DNA of 64,000 bases from Bicyclus anynana (Eukaryota; Arthropoda; Insecta; Lepidoptera; Nymphalidae). The stretch is from NCBI RefSeq assembly GCF_947172395.1, contig NC_069083.1, forward strand, positions 9,580,501 through 9,644,500, read 5' to 3'. The notes beneath the pieces were generated by a model. The model searched no databases and had not been told where the DNA came from. It saw only the letters and a list, made by a program, of their open reading frames with translations. Both the position numbers and the translations under genes were made by a program. Shown here one piece after another: positions 1-11,981 of the stretch (positions are counted from its first letter, which is position 1; each line of letters opens with the position of its first letter).

Positions 1-444
1 CTTGTCATACTGTGTCCATATGTATGTATGTCCTCTTTGAATTACCGATGACTAACATGTTTACATAAATGACCAATCACACCTATACATACGTCAGTAT
101 TGGTCCATACTTGGCATCTCATACAGAAAGTGTTTTTGCAATATTTCATTACTTTACAAGCACACAAAAAGCCTTTAGCTTTAAAAGCGAAAAGCATTAG
201 CGATTAGACCGCCTTTGCAGTGTTTTATTACTCGACTGCGTCAGAACGAGGGTAATGTTTTTCCAAGCGTGTGTATGTTTACCTTATATATTACAATAAA
301 ACCTAATTAGCAAGACCGAATGTGAGTGTTTGTTTTTTATACATTTTTGTTCAAAACAAAAAGTTTATATTTTTGAATATTAAAAACAAATAGACAGATC
401 TTCAATTTAAATAAAAATATTGTACATTTTTTTTTATTCAAACT

Positions 445-595
445 AACTAAAATAAAAAAAGAATTTTCAAAATCGGTCCATAATTGACGGAATTATCGCT
501 GAACATACATAAAAAACAAAAAAAAATCATACATACAGCCGAACGTAGAACCTCCTCCTTTTTCGAAGTCGGTTAATTAAAATATATAAATATGG
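445..595 (+). repeat. Fragment of a repeat ending in GAAGTCGGTTAA
   Basis: The block contains AAAGAATTTTCAAAATCGGT, then GAACCTCCTCCTTTTTCGAAGTCGGTTAA. The same modules in the same order occur at 6655-6895, so this is the 3' part of a dispersed element. Bases 1-444 are AT-rich and show no gene or recognisable element. Confidence 0.55.
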
Positions 596-1129
596 TTTTA
601 CTAATTAAAATATATAAATTTCGCCAATAAAACAAACGCCTGGCTCGGTGATATATGATACCTGCAGCCGCATTCTTTGTGAACTCGATCAATTTACACT
701 TGCTTTGTCGCTAAATTGAATCCAATAACATCGAAAACCTGTCCGGTGCCTTCCAAAATGTCAGGGTCCAGTAACTGACAATCAGAATGCCAGCAGACTC
801 TACCGAAGCCTGAATACCTAACTAGGCATTTCAAATACCTATTCACTAAGCGAACGCGCCTTGAAACTGTTGAATATCGGGCATTAAACTATACATAGCT
901 AGTAGGTTCCTTAACGTAATAAATCATAAATAACCATTATGTAAAACTTATAACATATAGATTAATATTCTGAGATAAGTATCATGATTAGTAGATGTAA
1001 AATAAATATTTATCACCTCATTAAGGTTTGGATTCATAGATTTTTCTTTTGTCTTTTTATGGTTGTGGTAACTAAATGAGATCAAATTGGATTTCAATAA
1101 TATATACGTCTAGGACACACGGTCCAGTT

Positions 1130-1672
1130 AGGTAAGTCCAATTTCGAGAAAGAGGTAAGCTGCCGAATCCAGCTGGACTGGGCAGCGTTCGGGAAACTCC
1201 GTGACATCTTTACATCCAAAATTCCTCAGTGCCTGAAGACGAAAGTCTTCGAGACTTAGTCGCTAACTATGGGCTTTATAAGGAGGCTCAAAGTCACTCG
1301 GCGTTTGATGGAGTGAGTTATGCTTAGAGTTTCTTTGCGTGATCGAATCAGAAATGAGGAGATCCGTAGACGTACCAAATTCACTGACATAGCTCAGCGA
1401 GTCGCGAAGCTGAAGTGGCAACGGGCAGGCCACATACTTAGTTCAAAAAGCCGATGGACGTTGAGGTTCCAAGGTGCTAGAATGGCAACCCCGCTCCGGA
1501 AAGCGCAGTATTGGTTGACCCCCCACTAGATGGACCTAGGACATCAAGAGGGTTGCAGGAAGCCGCTGGATGCTGGTGACTCGAGACCGTTGTGTTTCAA
1601 AGTCCATGCAAGGAGGCCTATGTCCAGCAGTGGACGTCCATCGGCTATTAATGATGATGATGATGATGAAGA
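1130..1672 (+). mobile_element. 5'-truncated, degenerate RTE-type LINE 3' end
   Basis: Broken reading frames match the C-terminal tail of RTE-clade reverse transcriptase polyproteins as I know them in Lepidoptera. The signature is a stretch like GVSLRDRIRNEEIRRRT (from 1320), then LKWQRAGHI, then PTRW..DIKRVAG. It ends with the common 3' sequence GGCCTATGTCCAGCAGTGGA and a (GAT)n microsatellite at about 1651-1670. Stop codons and frameshifts break it, so it is a dead 5'-truncated copy. Fragments of the same 3' end recur at 3.7, 14.4, 47.0, 51.5, 53.2 and 55.7 kb. The clade is recalled from memory. Confidence 0.8.
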
Positions 1673-2044
1673 AGAATCTTATAGGAATAATTACGTTTCA
1701 TATATTACGCGTTTTACGTACGCTTTTAAAGAGTGAAAATGTGTGTTTAGATACTGACTCTACTACAGCATTGGTAAGCTGACCGATAAAATCGCCAACT
1801 AACTGAATTTTTACGAAATAGTAATTTCAAAACTCTTTGACCGCATCAGCCATCTTGCCCTTGAGCATGTTACGGACATACTCATATTCATAAATAATGC
1901 GAATAGTTTTGTATCGTATATTAGTCGCGTTCACGCACGATTAGCAACTGTAGGTATATGCCAGCGTTATAGTTATATAAGTATGTCTTGGTTATTAACC
2001 GGGTTCTGAGTTGTATTCCCAAAGTTGAAATTGAAAAGATGATG

Positions 2045-2295
2045 AAAATCTTAAATTTCATCATCAGCCTATTTCAACGGGCCCACTACTACAGGGACAG
2101 GCCTCCGTCTAGGTAAGGAATATGGAGCTTAAACTCACTATGCTGTTCTGCTCCATCCCGGTTTGCGGGCCTAGGTTAATAACTCCTTTAGGATCACTAT
2201 CAGATGCTAATAATAAGGCCCGACGGCATATACTGCTGCTCGAGGCAACCACGTGTAATGCCACAAACTTTCCAAATCCAAATTTTAAACAAATT
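2045..2295. repeat. Old repeat remnant with a GGCCCACTACT core
   Basis: CATCATCAGCC...CGGGCCCACTACTACAGGGACAGGCCTCC resembles the widespread lepidopteran CATCATCAGCC/GGCCCACTACTGG repeat, also seen at 52270-52330. The rest is too diverged to classify. No gene is seen between 1680 and 2760. Confidence 0.4.
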
Positions 2296-2367
2296 TTAAG
2301 ATTTTATATAAATTGATCTAGTCCCTACCTCAATAATATATGTATCGCAGAATGTTAAGCGTTTCAA

Positions 2368-2460
2368 AGTGCGATGCCGTGTAGAAATTCTGTAACTACA
2401 TAACATCAGATGAGATGGAAGTCAAGCGCCAACCAATAGTGAAATAAAAAAAAAGAATAA
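2368..2460 (+). mobile_element. SINE-A 3' fragment
   Basis: GCGATGCCGTGTAGAAA followed by CATCAGATGAGAT..AGTCAAG and an A-rich tail matches the 3' half of the SINE-A copies at 5412 and 12365. The tRNA-like head is missing. Confidence 0.45.
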
Positions 2461-2769
2461 AATAACTAATTTAAAACTGACAATTAATTGATCAAAGTGT
2501 AAACATTGATCTAGTTGCTCTACCAAATTACTGAAAAGAAGTTTCTTTTCAGAAAGGTTGATAGCTACTCGCTATTTTATTCACAATCGCTAGCACGTAT
2601 TTATTTTGCGAATGTGCTTTCATCCCAAAATAAATCGCAACGAGTTTTTGCTCATCAACACTACAATGCAATTTTAAATCGAAAAAGATGTTACGGTGTC
2701 AGCGTGCCACGAAAAACACGTGAACAGAAAACAAAAATTACAGGGAATTCGAAGCGCGAAAGTATGCAT

Positions 2770-2895
2770 TTTAGAGCGCGGTGTAACCTAGGTTAACCAC
2801 GTCGTGACCCCCCTCTCCCCCCGCTCACGCCCCCCCATCCCACCAAGCCTCGCTTGCGCTCGCGCAGGTTAAGCCGCCCGTCGCTCGCCGGAAAA
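2770..2895. promoter_or_regulatory. GC-rich island, possible promoter or exon
   Basis: A sharp CpG- and C-rich block (runs of C, then GCTCGCGCAGGTTAAGCCGCCCGTCGCTCGCCGG) stands in AT-rich DNA. CGCAG|GTTAAG on the plus strand could act as a splice donor. No coding signal is clear. It could be a 5' exon or promoter, or only a GC-rich relic. Confidence 0.3.
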
Positions 2896-3711
2896 CCTTC
2901 ACGATTATATTCAGTTACATCGATAGTCGATATTGGATCAAAGTTTCTTCACAGTGAAGGCAAACAATGCATGACTCTTTTAACCTTTTGAATTCTTTAA
3001 AACCTTTTAAGGAGTGAAAGTCAGTGCGAACTGAATGAGTTATTGTTGAGGCGTAAATCCTCAATGCCCCACGTCAGATTACTTTTAGCTTTATTTTGTC
3101 GTCTTGCTCTCTACTTAATTCACGTTCAAATGCCGCCAGGTGAAACAGTAAATACTTAATCGCTGCACAGAGCAACAATAATGCGACGGCAAAAAACTAA
3201 AACGGAATTCAGTTTCGCTACGGCAATTGCAAATCCTTTATAGGTTTCAAGTACCTGCAAAGAATGTATAAAATACGAGCAAGCAAATAAAAGTATCTAG
3301 ATTGGATCCTACCAAAGAAGTTTGAAATGGAATGAAACGTGTAAAAAGTAGCTCATTGGCATAAGGATTTACAGAAAACTTCACCCATAAGTACTTTATA
3401 AGTGTTTCTGTAATAAGCAATATATTTTTTGTATTCAGCAATAAGTTAGCGCTTGACTGCAATCTCACCTTTATGACGATGCAGTGTTCGCTCAACTTGT
3501 TGGGGGCACTGTATAATCTTTATCTCTGACTGGTTTCCATGCGGTGTTATTGCTGGCAGGGAGAAAGCTTTTTCTTTATTTCAGGGAGAAATTATGTTAA
3601 TTGAGGTAAAAAAATGGTATTTACAAATAAAAATAATCATTTGAGAACGGCCGCAAACCATGACTGGCCAAATTCAGACGATGAATATTTTCACTCGTTA
3701 AGTGCTCCAGG

Positions 3712-3835
3712 AGTTGCAAAGCTGAAGTAGCAAAGGCGGTGCACATAGTTCGAAGAGCCCGTGGACTAAAACTAAGACCTCACAACGGAAAGCATAGTGT
3801 TAATACTAGATGGATTGCCGAATTTCAGGAAAACT
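3712..3835 (+). mobile_element. RTE-type LINE 3' fragment
   Basis: GCAAAGCTGAAGTAGCAAAGG, TTCGAAGAGCCCGTGGAC and GGAAAGCATAGTGTTAATACTAGATGG follow the order of the 1400-1530 part of the larger LINE fragment at 1130-1672, with decay. The flanks 2900-3700 and 3840-4480 hold no recognisable feature. Confidence 0.55.
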
Positions 3836-4482
3836 TAATCGTTATAGCCATTAGTTTTGAATCGAGAACTGGCACCAGTTCCAGGCTCCATCCTTAAATT
3901 GTAAATCGATTGGGAGAGAGCATACGTCCGGACGTCATACCGGGAACGACTGGGAAAAATACGACCGATCGTAACGCTGTAAATTAAGTAGTTAAGGAAA
4001 TATTGCAAATTGGAGAAAAATCAGCAACTCTTTAAAGAATATGAGACACTTATAAAAAGTAAAAGGCACTCATTAGTTACCACTGTTCGGTATTAAATTA
4101 ACAAGTAGTTCCGCTACAATTGAAGCCGTATTCATAATATTCACTTTCGATGCAAGTTTTTATTTAGGCACAAAAAATAAAACTACTTTATTCGTGAATA
4201 TAATTCATACACGAATTATACATATTACAAATGAAAGTATTTAAAATTAATAATATTGTTGTTGTTATTATAATTATGGTTCTTAAAATGAACTTGTTTT
4301 TAAGGTTGTCAAGCTCTTAAAAAACTTCGTGTGACTTTTGAACAGGTGTGAACCAACAATGTGATGTGTGTATCTAATCTCACAGTAATGAAGGTGCAAT
4401 TAAAATAAACGTATGTATGTGATGTATTTAAGTAGTTTATATCTACTGCTATAAATTTTAACTGTCTTATTGGCTCAGTGAG

Positions 4483-4793
4483 AGCCGTGATAGCCCAGTG
4501 GATATGACCTTTGCATCCGATTCTGGAGGGTGTGGGTTCGAATCTGGTCCGGGGTTTGCACCTGCAACTTTTAAGTTGTGTGCATTTTAAGAAATTAAAT
4601 ATCAAGTGTCTCAAACGGTGAAGGAAAACATCGTGAGGAAACCTGCATACCAGAGAATTTTCTTAATTATCTGCGTGTGTGAAGTCTGCCAATCCGCATT
4701 GGGCTAGCGTGGTGGACTATTAGCCTAACCCCTCTCATTCTGAGAAGAGACTCGAGCTCAGCAGTGAGCCGAATATGGGTTGATAACGACGAT
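4483..4793 (+). mobile_element. SINE-B, full-length copy
   Basis: The tRNA-like head has box A (TAGCCCAGTGGATATGACC) and box B (GGGTTCGAATC). The body is typical: TGCACCTGCAACTTTTAAGTTGTGTGCATTTTAAG, CTCAAACGGTGAAGGAAAAC, then CCTCTCATTCTGAG, ending in ATGGGTTGATAACGACGATT. It matches 43486-43802 along its length. The promoter boxes predict RNA polymerase III transcription in the parent family. It is a SINE, not a functional tRNA gene. Confidence 0.85.
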
Positions 4794-4871
4794 TGGGTGG
4801 TTAGCCTAAAGATCATGACAACCTGTGTTCGAGTCTTGTATCTATATGTAATCATCTCATTCAGTAACTGT

Positions 4872-5152
4872 TGAGCACGAGACTCCGAGATCGAGAGATC
4901 AGAATGAGAGGGGTCAGGTTAATAGTCCACCACGCTGGCCCAATGCGGTTTGGGAGACTTCACACTAATAGAGAATTAAGAAAATTCTCAGGTATGCAGA
5001 TTTCCTCATATGTTTTCTTTTACCGTTTGAGACACGTGATATGTAATTTCTTAACATGCACATAACTGAAAAATTGGAGATGCATGCCCGGACCGGATTC
5101 GAACCTAAACCATCAGAATCGAAGGCAGGGGTCATTTCCACTGGGCTATCAT
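4872..5152 (-). mobile_element. SINE-B, inverted copy next to 4483-4793
   Basis: This is the reverse complement of SINE-B: CAGAATGAGAGGGGTC, CACCACGCTGGCCCAATGCGG, ACCGTTTGAGACACGTGATAT, GGACCGGATTCGAACC (box B) and CACTGGGCTATCA (box A). With the copy at 4483-4793 it forms a tail-to-tail pair about 80 bp apart, which could fold into a long hairpin if transcribed. Confidence 0.8.
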
Positions 5153-5411
5153 TAAATGAGAATGACTGTCCCTGCAACCTACAGGCATTTGCATTAAAAT
5201 AAGTTAATAGTACTATTAGCTACATTAGCTTATTTTAGACTAAAATTGTAATAAACTCTGTACTTACGGCATAATACGTTTTTCTGGTAGTCAGTCAATA
5301 ATTTATAATGAAATTAACATTTTCTAAACTACTAGTACTTACTACTATAACCATTTCTGCTGCACAAATTAATTTAATTTATTGTAGTGGACCATTTATG
5401 TATAATATTAT

Positions 5412-5692
5412 GGCCTCCGTGGTGCAGTGAAATGCGCGGTGGATTTACAAGATGGAGGTCCTGGGTTCGATTCCCGGCTGGGCCTATTAAAGTTTGCTTA
5501 ATTGGTCCAGGTCTGGCTGGTGGGATGCTCCGGCAAAGACGTGCTGCCAAGCGGTTTAGCGTTGCAGTACGATGTCGTGTAGAAACTGAAACGGGTGTGG
5601 ATTTTCATCCTCCTCCTATCTTATAAATTGCATCATCACTTAGTATCAGGTAAGATTGTAGTCAAGGGCCAAATTGTAAAGAATAAAAAGAA
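5412..5692 (+). mobile_element. SINE-A copy
   Basis: Box A is CGTGGTGCAGTG and box B is GGGTTCGATTCCCGGCTGGGC. The body has TTAATTGGTCCAGGTCTGGCTGGTGGGA and GTGTGGATTTTCATCCTCCTCC, ending ATCAGGTAAGATTGTAGTCAAGGGCC and an A-rich tail. The middle (GCTTCGGCCGTGG...CCTACC) is deleted relative to 12365-12676. Confidence 0.85.
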
Positions 5693-5962
5693 AATTAGGT
5701 AAGTACTACTGTGGTAATTTTATTATGAGTATGGTCACTCGTTACGGCGAACTCAATACGACCACAAACCGACATTCACCGTAACATTCTTTTGATATTT
5801 CACCAGACCACCTCCGGTAATAAGGAAACGCCATAATGTGTTGTGGGACGTTCGTGAAAGCCGTTGGGGTGCGTCAACGCATATGGCAACCATGTTTTTT
5901 ATTTAATCACACAATAAAATGAATATGTTTATATACTTTGTTTTTGTTTTTTTTTTTTTTGA

Positions 5963-6170
5963 CGCCATGATAGCCTAGTGGATATGACCTCTGCCTCTGA
6001 TTCTGGAGGGTGTGGGTTCGAATCCTGTCCGGGGCATGCACCTCCAACTTTTAGTTGTGTGCATTTTTTTAAAAATTAATTATCACGTGTCTCAAACGGT
6101 GAAGGAAAACATCGTGAGGAAACCTGCATACCAGAGAATTTTCTTAATTCTCCGAAATGGGTTGATGACG
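5963..6170 (+). mobile_element. SINE-B copy with a 3' internal deletion
   Basis: The head CATGATAGCCTAGTGGATATGACC and box B GGGTTCGAATCC are intact. The copy runs to TTCTTAATTCTCCG and then jumps to AATGGGTTGATGACG, missing the roughly 100-bp GTGTGTGAAGTC...CAGCAGTGAGCC part. It follows a poly(T) run. Confidence 0.8.
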
Positions 6171-6204
6171 TAACTTTGTTTTTATTTATAAATAACAATA
6201 AATA

Positions 6205-6350
6205 AAATTAGCGGACGCCCGTAACTTCGTCCGTGATATCATCGGTGTAAACTGACGATCAAGTAATCTGACATGCCTGCAGCGCTAACGGCTTGACAGC
6301 CAATAAAACTGATCGTGTATTGGTCGCGATGTGCATGACATAATGCCGAG
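6205..6350. repeat. HEL-Y end fused to an inner piece of the 35.1-kb foldback family
   Basis: GCGGACGCCCGTAACTTCGTCCG is a HEL-Y-type terminus. It is followed by CTGATCGTGTATTGGTCGCGATGTGCATGACA, which is the reverse complement of sequence inside the foldback at 35088-35238. This is therefore a fragment of two nested repeats. Confidence 0.5.
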
Positions 6351-6654
6351 GCTGACATAACTAGGTATGGTAAAGCTATCCTTACAAGATAGATATACGA
6401 CTATGCCATTACGGACCTATTTGTATATTAATAAAAGAAAAATTGTTTCTCGAAATAGCATTTCAAATGTAGCTTCCACTGGTCTATCCGTACAGTATTA
6501 GGTATAGTACAAAAAATATTTTTTTAAATAATCTATCGCTTGGCTGCAATCACTCATGATGGTAAGCGATGGATGTGTGGATCGAGCTTTTAATGCCTAT
6601 TCACTCTTGATACAACCCATATTATTGCGATTTGTACATAATATTATATCTTTT

Positions 6655-6895
6655 TAACATGAAAATTGAACCGACTTCAAAGACGTATTTAACTTATTTT
6701 GATTTTAACACTAAACTTCTGAACCGATTTTCATGAAAATTAAATGGGACCAATCTAGAAGTATAATCTTTCAATCAAAAAAAGAATTTTCAAAATTGGT
6801 TAATAAATGACGAGGTTATAAGATAACAAACATTTAAAAAAAAAAAACGCGTCGAATTGAGAACCTTCTCCTTTTTTTAGGTCGGTTAAAAATAC
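6655..6895 (+). repeat. Short element with AACCGACTTC / GGTCGGTT ends
   Basis: It begins TTGAACCGACTTCAAAGACG and ends TTAGGTCGGTTAAAA, giving short inverted ends. Inside are CTGAACCGATTTTCATGAAAATT and AGAATTTTCAAAATTGGTTAA. The 3' part recurs at 445-595. I take it as a MITE-like or LINE-tail repeat. Confidence 0.55.
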
Positions 6896-7455
6896 ATAAA
6901 TTCGTCGTAAATAACCTCACACTTAATCAACACACTAAAACTGTCGATTATGTTACAGGTATGCCCAATAGTGATACGAATAACTTTGTTAATTAGCATA
7001 ACCTTATAATTTAGTAGAAGGGCCCTATTAATGTACTCACAGCATGTGTAAGGTATTTTACGATTTTCATATCGAAGTGGCATACATAATATTATCATGC
7101 TATTATAAAATACCTTATACAGAATACCGGTATTCCTAGTTCAGTACACGTATAACATTGATCGAGCAACCTTCCCTTTTAGACCGCCTCTGGTTATAAA
7201 TAGCCACTATTGCCTGTACAGTTGGTTTTTTTTTAAATTCTATGGTCTGTTGTTCACTGGTTTATTATGCAGCTTCTTGTCTATTAAACTGCCATATAAA
7301 TAAGCTTTATCTACAATTCCAAAGAAAAGTATTCTTATATCTACTCATGATATTGAATTGAACTTTGTTTTTGAATTTAAGTTTTATATGTAGTAGATTT
7401 TTTAAAATTGCATTTGCAGTACTACTAAATATAAGTTAGTATTATATATTATTAT

Positions 7456-7640
7456 ATTCGGCTCACTGCTGAACTCAAGTCTCCTCTCAGAATGAGAAGG
7501 GTTAGGCCAATAGTCCACCACGCTGGCCCAATGCGGATTGGCAGACTTCACACACGCAGAGAATTAAGAAAATTCTCTGTATGCAGGTTTTTTCACGATG
7601 TTTTTCCTTCACCGTTTGAGACACGTGATATTAATTTAAA
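7456..7640 (-). mobile_element. SINE-B 3' part
   Basis: The reverse complement of the SINE-B tail runs from TTCGGCTCACTGCTGAACTC through CACCACGCTGGCCCAATGCGG to CCGTTTGAGACACGTGATA, then stops abruptly before the tRNA-like head. Confidence 0.8.
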
Positions 7641-8985
7641 TTAATTCCAACCCAAGATTATTAAAAACTACTATTATGTCTGATAAAACCTCGTATACAA
7701 TTCTGTGTACTCGTTTAGATGGACCTACGTAGCTATTATGTAAAGAAAGTAGTCAATTATATAAAGCGAATGGATATATCAAAATTTATTTTGAGTGTTT
7801 GTATTTTTTGACAAACATTAGTCCTAGTTTGATTTTAAATATATCTGAATATTGAAATATGGTTTTATATTCAGGTACCTATACTAAAATTGCATCCTTA
7901 ATAAATTGGAACAAAAAATTCAGAAAGATAGACAAAACAAAACGGGACATAAATCTATAGCCTTTTTGTAACAGGTATTTAGTGATTTTAATTTTAGTAG
8001 TTATTTATCATCATTAGAGTCCATAAAACTTATAAATAATGTACATAATGATTCAATAATAAGTTTATTGGATCTAGATATCGTCAGCTCGCATTCCGAT
8101 CCTACATTCAATACTCTTATCTTATTTATGTTTCGTTTAATGTATAACGTCAAATATTGATAAAGTTTATTTATAAAAGGCAGGTACTATGTTGAAGGTT
8201 TTTTTTTATATCACCGGTTAATTTGAGGGAAAAAGAGTATTTTTTTTTATGATCAATACGTCAATCTATCTAATCTCGTATTACTTGGAAAATAATAATA
8301 TTTTGGGTAAATGTAAAAAACATCATGGTTTTTTTTTAACTAGAATACAGCTCAACTCAATTCTAAGAACTCTATTTTTCCATCAACCTAAAAGTTAATC
8401 ATTGTCAAACCTTAATATTATAAAATTTTAATACAACTTTATTAAGTAATTACGACCTAATTCATTTTATACAGGGTCAGGGTAGTCGGGTAAAAAGAAG
8501 CCCGTTGCTTAAAAAAGTAAATGATAAGGTACTGAAAGATACAACGCCAGTAAAAAGGTACCGTTAGAGGGCGACACTTCGCTTCGAAGAATATTACGTC
8601 GTTCTTCATTAGGTATACCTTCAAGTAAGATAGGGTTGTCACTAGTGCCTTTTTACGTGTGTAAGTTTTTAGTATATTTTAATGAGTTAAGTTCAGATCA
8701 TTCAGAGGGGTTATAGCTCCAGAGTATTGAATACCGTGCCTACTACGAATATAAATAAACATAAAATTACAAGAATAAATTTTTCATCCATACAATTAGA
8801 TTCTTGTAAATATTTTCTTGTAATCTTAAGTTTATTTGCATAGTTTTAGTTTTAGTTATTTAATTTAATTTTTATAGTAAATTTTACTTTTATTATATTG
8901 TACGTTATCATTTATTTATAAATAAAGTTTTCTACAGCACTCGAAATATCCTTCTAAATAGCATAGTATACGGTAAGAGATAGTA
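7641..8985. other. No gene or repeat recognised
   Basis: AT-rich non-coding sequence. Short ORFs here have no codon bias or domain signal and I do not call them. Confidence 0.5.
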
Positions 8986-8987
8986 AT

Positions 8988-9055
8988 GCTATCTACGATT
9001 ATAGGTTCTGGGTTCGATCCCCACGAAAGCGTTCCAGTATGATACCGCGTAAACC
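8988..9055 (+). mobile_element. Remnant of a tRNA-derived SINE (box B only)
   Basis: GGTTCTGGGTTCGATCCCCAC is a good tRNA box B in SINE context and is followed by AGTATGATACCGCGTA, reminiscent of the SINE-A middle. The rest is unrecognisable. Confidence 0.3.
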
Positions 9056-9733
9056 ATTAGAGTTATTATATACCTACCCTTTAGGTAGAACAAACTTGTG
9101 CCCCTTTCAAGTTATCTACAGAAATATAAATCATCAATATACTGTGAAGTTATCCCTATCAACTTAAAACTTTAATGTAAAAAAATAATTAAAGAAACTT
9201 CGAAACTTAATGCGTTGCGTATCAGATACTTTTCGCTCAGTTTCAATATCCTACATTCAGATCGCAAATACGTGTAGCGTAGCTTAATGTCAACTTTTTT
9301 ATTAAATATTCTTAGATTTTAGTCATGTATTCATTAATGTGACATGAACATCATTTTAAATAGTTGAGAAAATTATTCCTTCGAATTTGGCAACCCTGAC
9401 ATCGGGTATAGCCAGATCCTCAACAAAAAATATGTTTGCTCCCACACTACATGTTCTGTCCGACAACGTACGGTTACATTCTTGTTAAATCCTTATATAC
9501 ACGTACAAAATATATGATATATATCTGGAACATGCTCTGTACCGTTGGCTGCAATAATAATTTATTATATTTCTTTGTGTAAACATTTACTGCGATGTGA
9601 CTGCAGTTTTAACGCTAACTTACAGTTGCTGACGCTCTAAAAAGTTATGAGACCGCAAAACTTCTTTGAGTATAAAATAAACAATGCTTATCATTATCAC
9701 CTCAGAATAAGGAATACATATTATCACTTACAA

Positions 9734-9903
9734 TCTACACTAATATTATAAAGCTGAAGAGTTTGTTTGTTTGAACGCGCTAATCTCAGGAACTACTGGT
9801 CCGATTTGAAAAATTCTTTCAGTGTTAGATAGTCCATTTATCGATATACATTATCCTTATTATTTCTACGGGAATCGCGCAGGTGAAATCGCGCGTCAGC
9901 TAG
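9734..9903 (+). mobile_element. HEL-X Helitron-like copy
   Basis: It starts TCTACACTAATATTATAAAG, includes GAACGCGCTAATCTCAGGAAC and TTCAGTGTTAGATAGTCC, and ends CGCGCGTCAGCTAG. The base before is A and the base after is T, as expected for Helitron insertion between A and T. It is non-autonomous and encodes no protein. The Helitron assignment rests on the TC...CTAG ends and is an inference. Confidence 0.7.
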
Positions 9904-9999
9904 TTATAAATAATTGAAAAAAGTAGAACTGACTAATTCACATACATAATCTCTAAGCCAAGAGATAATAATATAATTTATCAATTTCTATTTATATAG

Positions 10000-11449
10000 T
10001 TAATAGGACATTTGGTGGTATTAATTTAGACAGATACTATAATAAACCAATTAATAGCATAAAACAAATAAGCCGCGTTTGATTTTCTTACGGTTTTCAC
10101 CAATAGACGGAGTGATTCACGGGAAACTAGCAGTAAGTATGCCATTATAGAGAAATTTGGTCCCAATCTTATAGCCTGGGCTCGACACTGACAAAGCTCG
10201 TTCGCCCAAGTCCCTTGCTAAGTTTCCTGCGGACCTATTAAAGAAATCGGTACCTACTTACACTCCAAGTGCATATTCTTAATAGAAAATATTCAACCTC
10301 TCAACCTAAACGCATATTTTTCCGTTCTGTCGAAGGTTAGAAATAAGCCTTATTAGTTTTTGCAGGATGACAATTTTTCACTAAATCCTATCGCAAAAAA
10401 ATATAGTCCAAAAATAAGCAAACAAACTACCAAACAACCGTTAAAAACTACATGAAAATTAGTTCAATTCTCAAAGATAAGGTTAAATAGACAAACAGAC
10501 AGTAACATAAAATAAATAAATCGATCTTTTCATTTACTTTAGTTTAAGGCTTAATTTTTTTAGTTAGGTACACCCTAGTTTCTAGTTCTACTAACGTTCT
10601 ATGTATGTGCTATTAATAACAATGCATTGATTTAAAATATTAAATCAATCAAAATATTAAATCAATATCAATCAGTTTCTTCAGTTCCTATTGTTTGCTT
10701 TGTTAGTATTTATCTTTGCTAATATTTATGTTGGGAATTCCAAATCTCTGTTAGAAGGTCAGGAGGTAGGTCGCATAGCATTGCAAGCATTACTTTGCAG
10801 ATACACTTTAATCTGACATCAATTTTGTTATTAGGTATTTGTGTCGGTGCTGAGCATGTTTTTGTGTGAATAATAATTTCATTAATTCTCTTCAATTAAT
10901 CATAATAATCACAAATCGACATTATGTGCGCAATTAATCTTTTTGCTCAAATGTAGTAATATATTAAAATATTCAATTTTGATTTACAACTAGGTATTTT
11001 GATTGAATCATTTGTAATTTTGTAGCTTAATTGACATAGTATTAGCAGACAAACACTCGTACATACCATCACGCCTCATTTGCTTAGAGACCACGTCCGT
11101 CAACTTGCTATGATCCTTGCATATCTTCATTACTTTTTCCATTCTCATAATAATCATATTTGATTTTAATTGATAAATAACCTTGAAAATGAATCAAATT
11201 GCAGTAACTGCATATATTGTGTAAATAGTACCTACCTAACTGCGAATGAAAAATTTTAATGGATTAGTAACCGAAACGAAATACCGAGCATTTAAAAACA
11301 TCAGTTGATTGCATATTGAAATGTATCCCATCCAGTTAAAACGTACTACAAATAAGGCAATCCATCAAATTAACTACGAGTATGTAACCTAACACACCTA
11401 TATCGAACATAGCACAGAACAAAAGCTGACGTCACCCAGACGTGGACTT
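10000..11449. other. No gene recognised
   Basis: AT-rich sequence. The only structure noted is a tandem/palindromic AT stretch around 10625-10675 (ATTGATTTAAAATATTAAATCAAT, then AAAATATTAAATCAAT again). Confidence 0.5.
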
Positions 11450-11690
11450 TTTAACTCACGATGTCAGGTGCGCTCGGACTTATATACTCAGGCCAAAACA
11501 CCCTTCCCGAACGGCCCTCTAAGCCGAGGTCCGAGTCTCAGAGGAGACGCCCTTAGAGAGCCGTTCCGCTCATCTACTCTGCTTCTGCCTTGGGGCCCCA
11601 TCAGGCGATGCTTCTGCGATCGCTCAAACGCCACGGTGACGCTGCTGAGGTCCCATAAAGGAGCCTACGGCATAATCAGAATACAGAACA
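11450..11690. other. GC-rich block of unknown origin
   Basis: A 240-bp GC-rich block (CAGGTGCGCTCGGACTTATA to GGTCCCATAAAGGAGCCTACGG) interrupts AT-rich DNA. A plus-strand frame is open from 11468 to 11776, but the peptide has no domain I know. It could be a transposon fragment or a 5' exon. I cannot decide. Confidence 0.3.
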
Positions 11691-11981
11691 AAAATCTATT
11701 TCTATGCAGCAGGGTGTCACTAAGGTTTTTATCCACCATAACAAGAAGTATGTTGTTTTCTGTGATACTTATTTAATTAATGCACACAAGAACCTACGAT
11801 CATGTATCTATAACTAACGGGACCCATATACAAAAAAAAAGTAGTTAGACGTGCAGTATGGAATTGTAAGACGTTGTTGTTGTTTGGTAAGAAAACTTAT
11901 AAGTTGGTTTTCATTACAGTTAGTTGACAGGTGAAACGATGTATTATTAATGATGGCTTAAAGGTAAACAATAATTATAAG

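Noticed and set aside
11468..11776. 102-codon plus-strand gene
   Set aside because: The peptide matches nothing I know and the frame follows a GC-rich block; kept only as an unexplained block.
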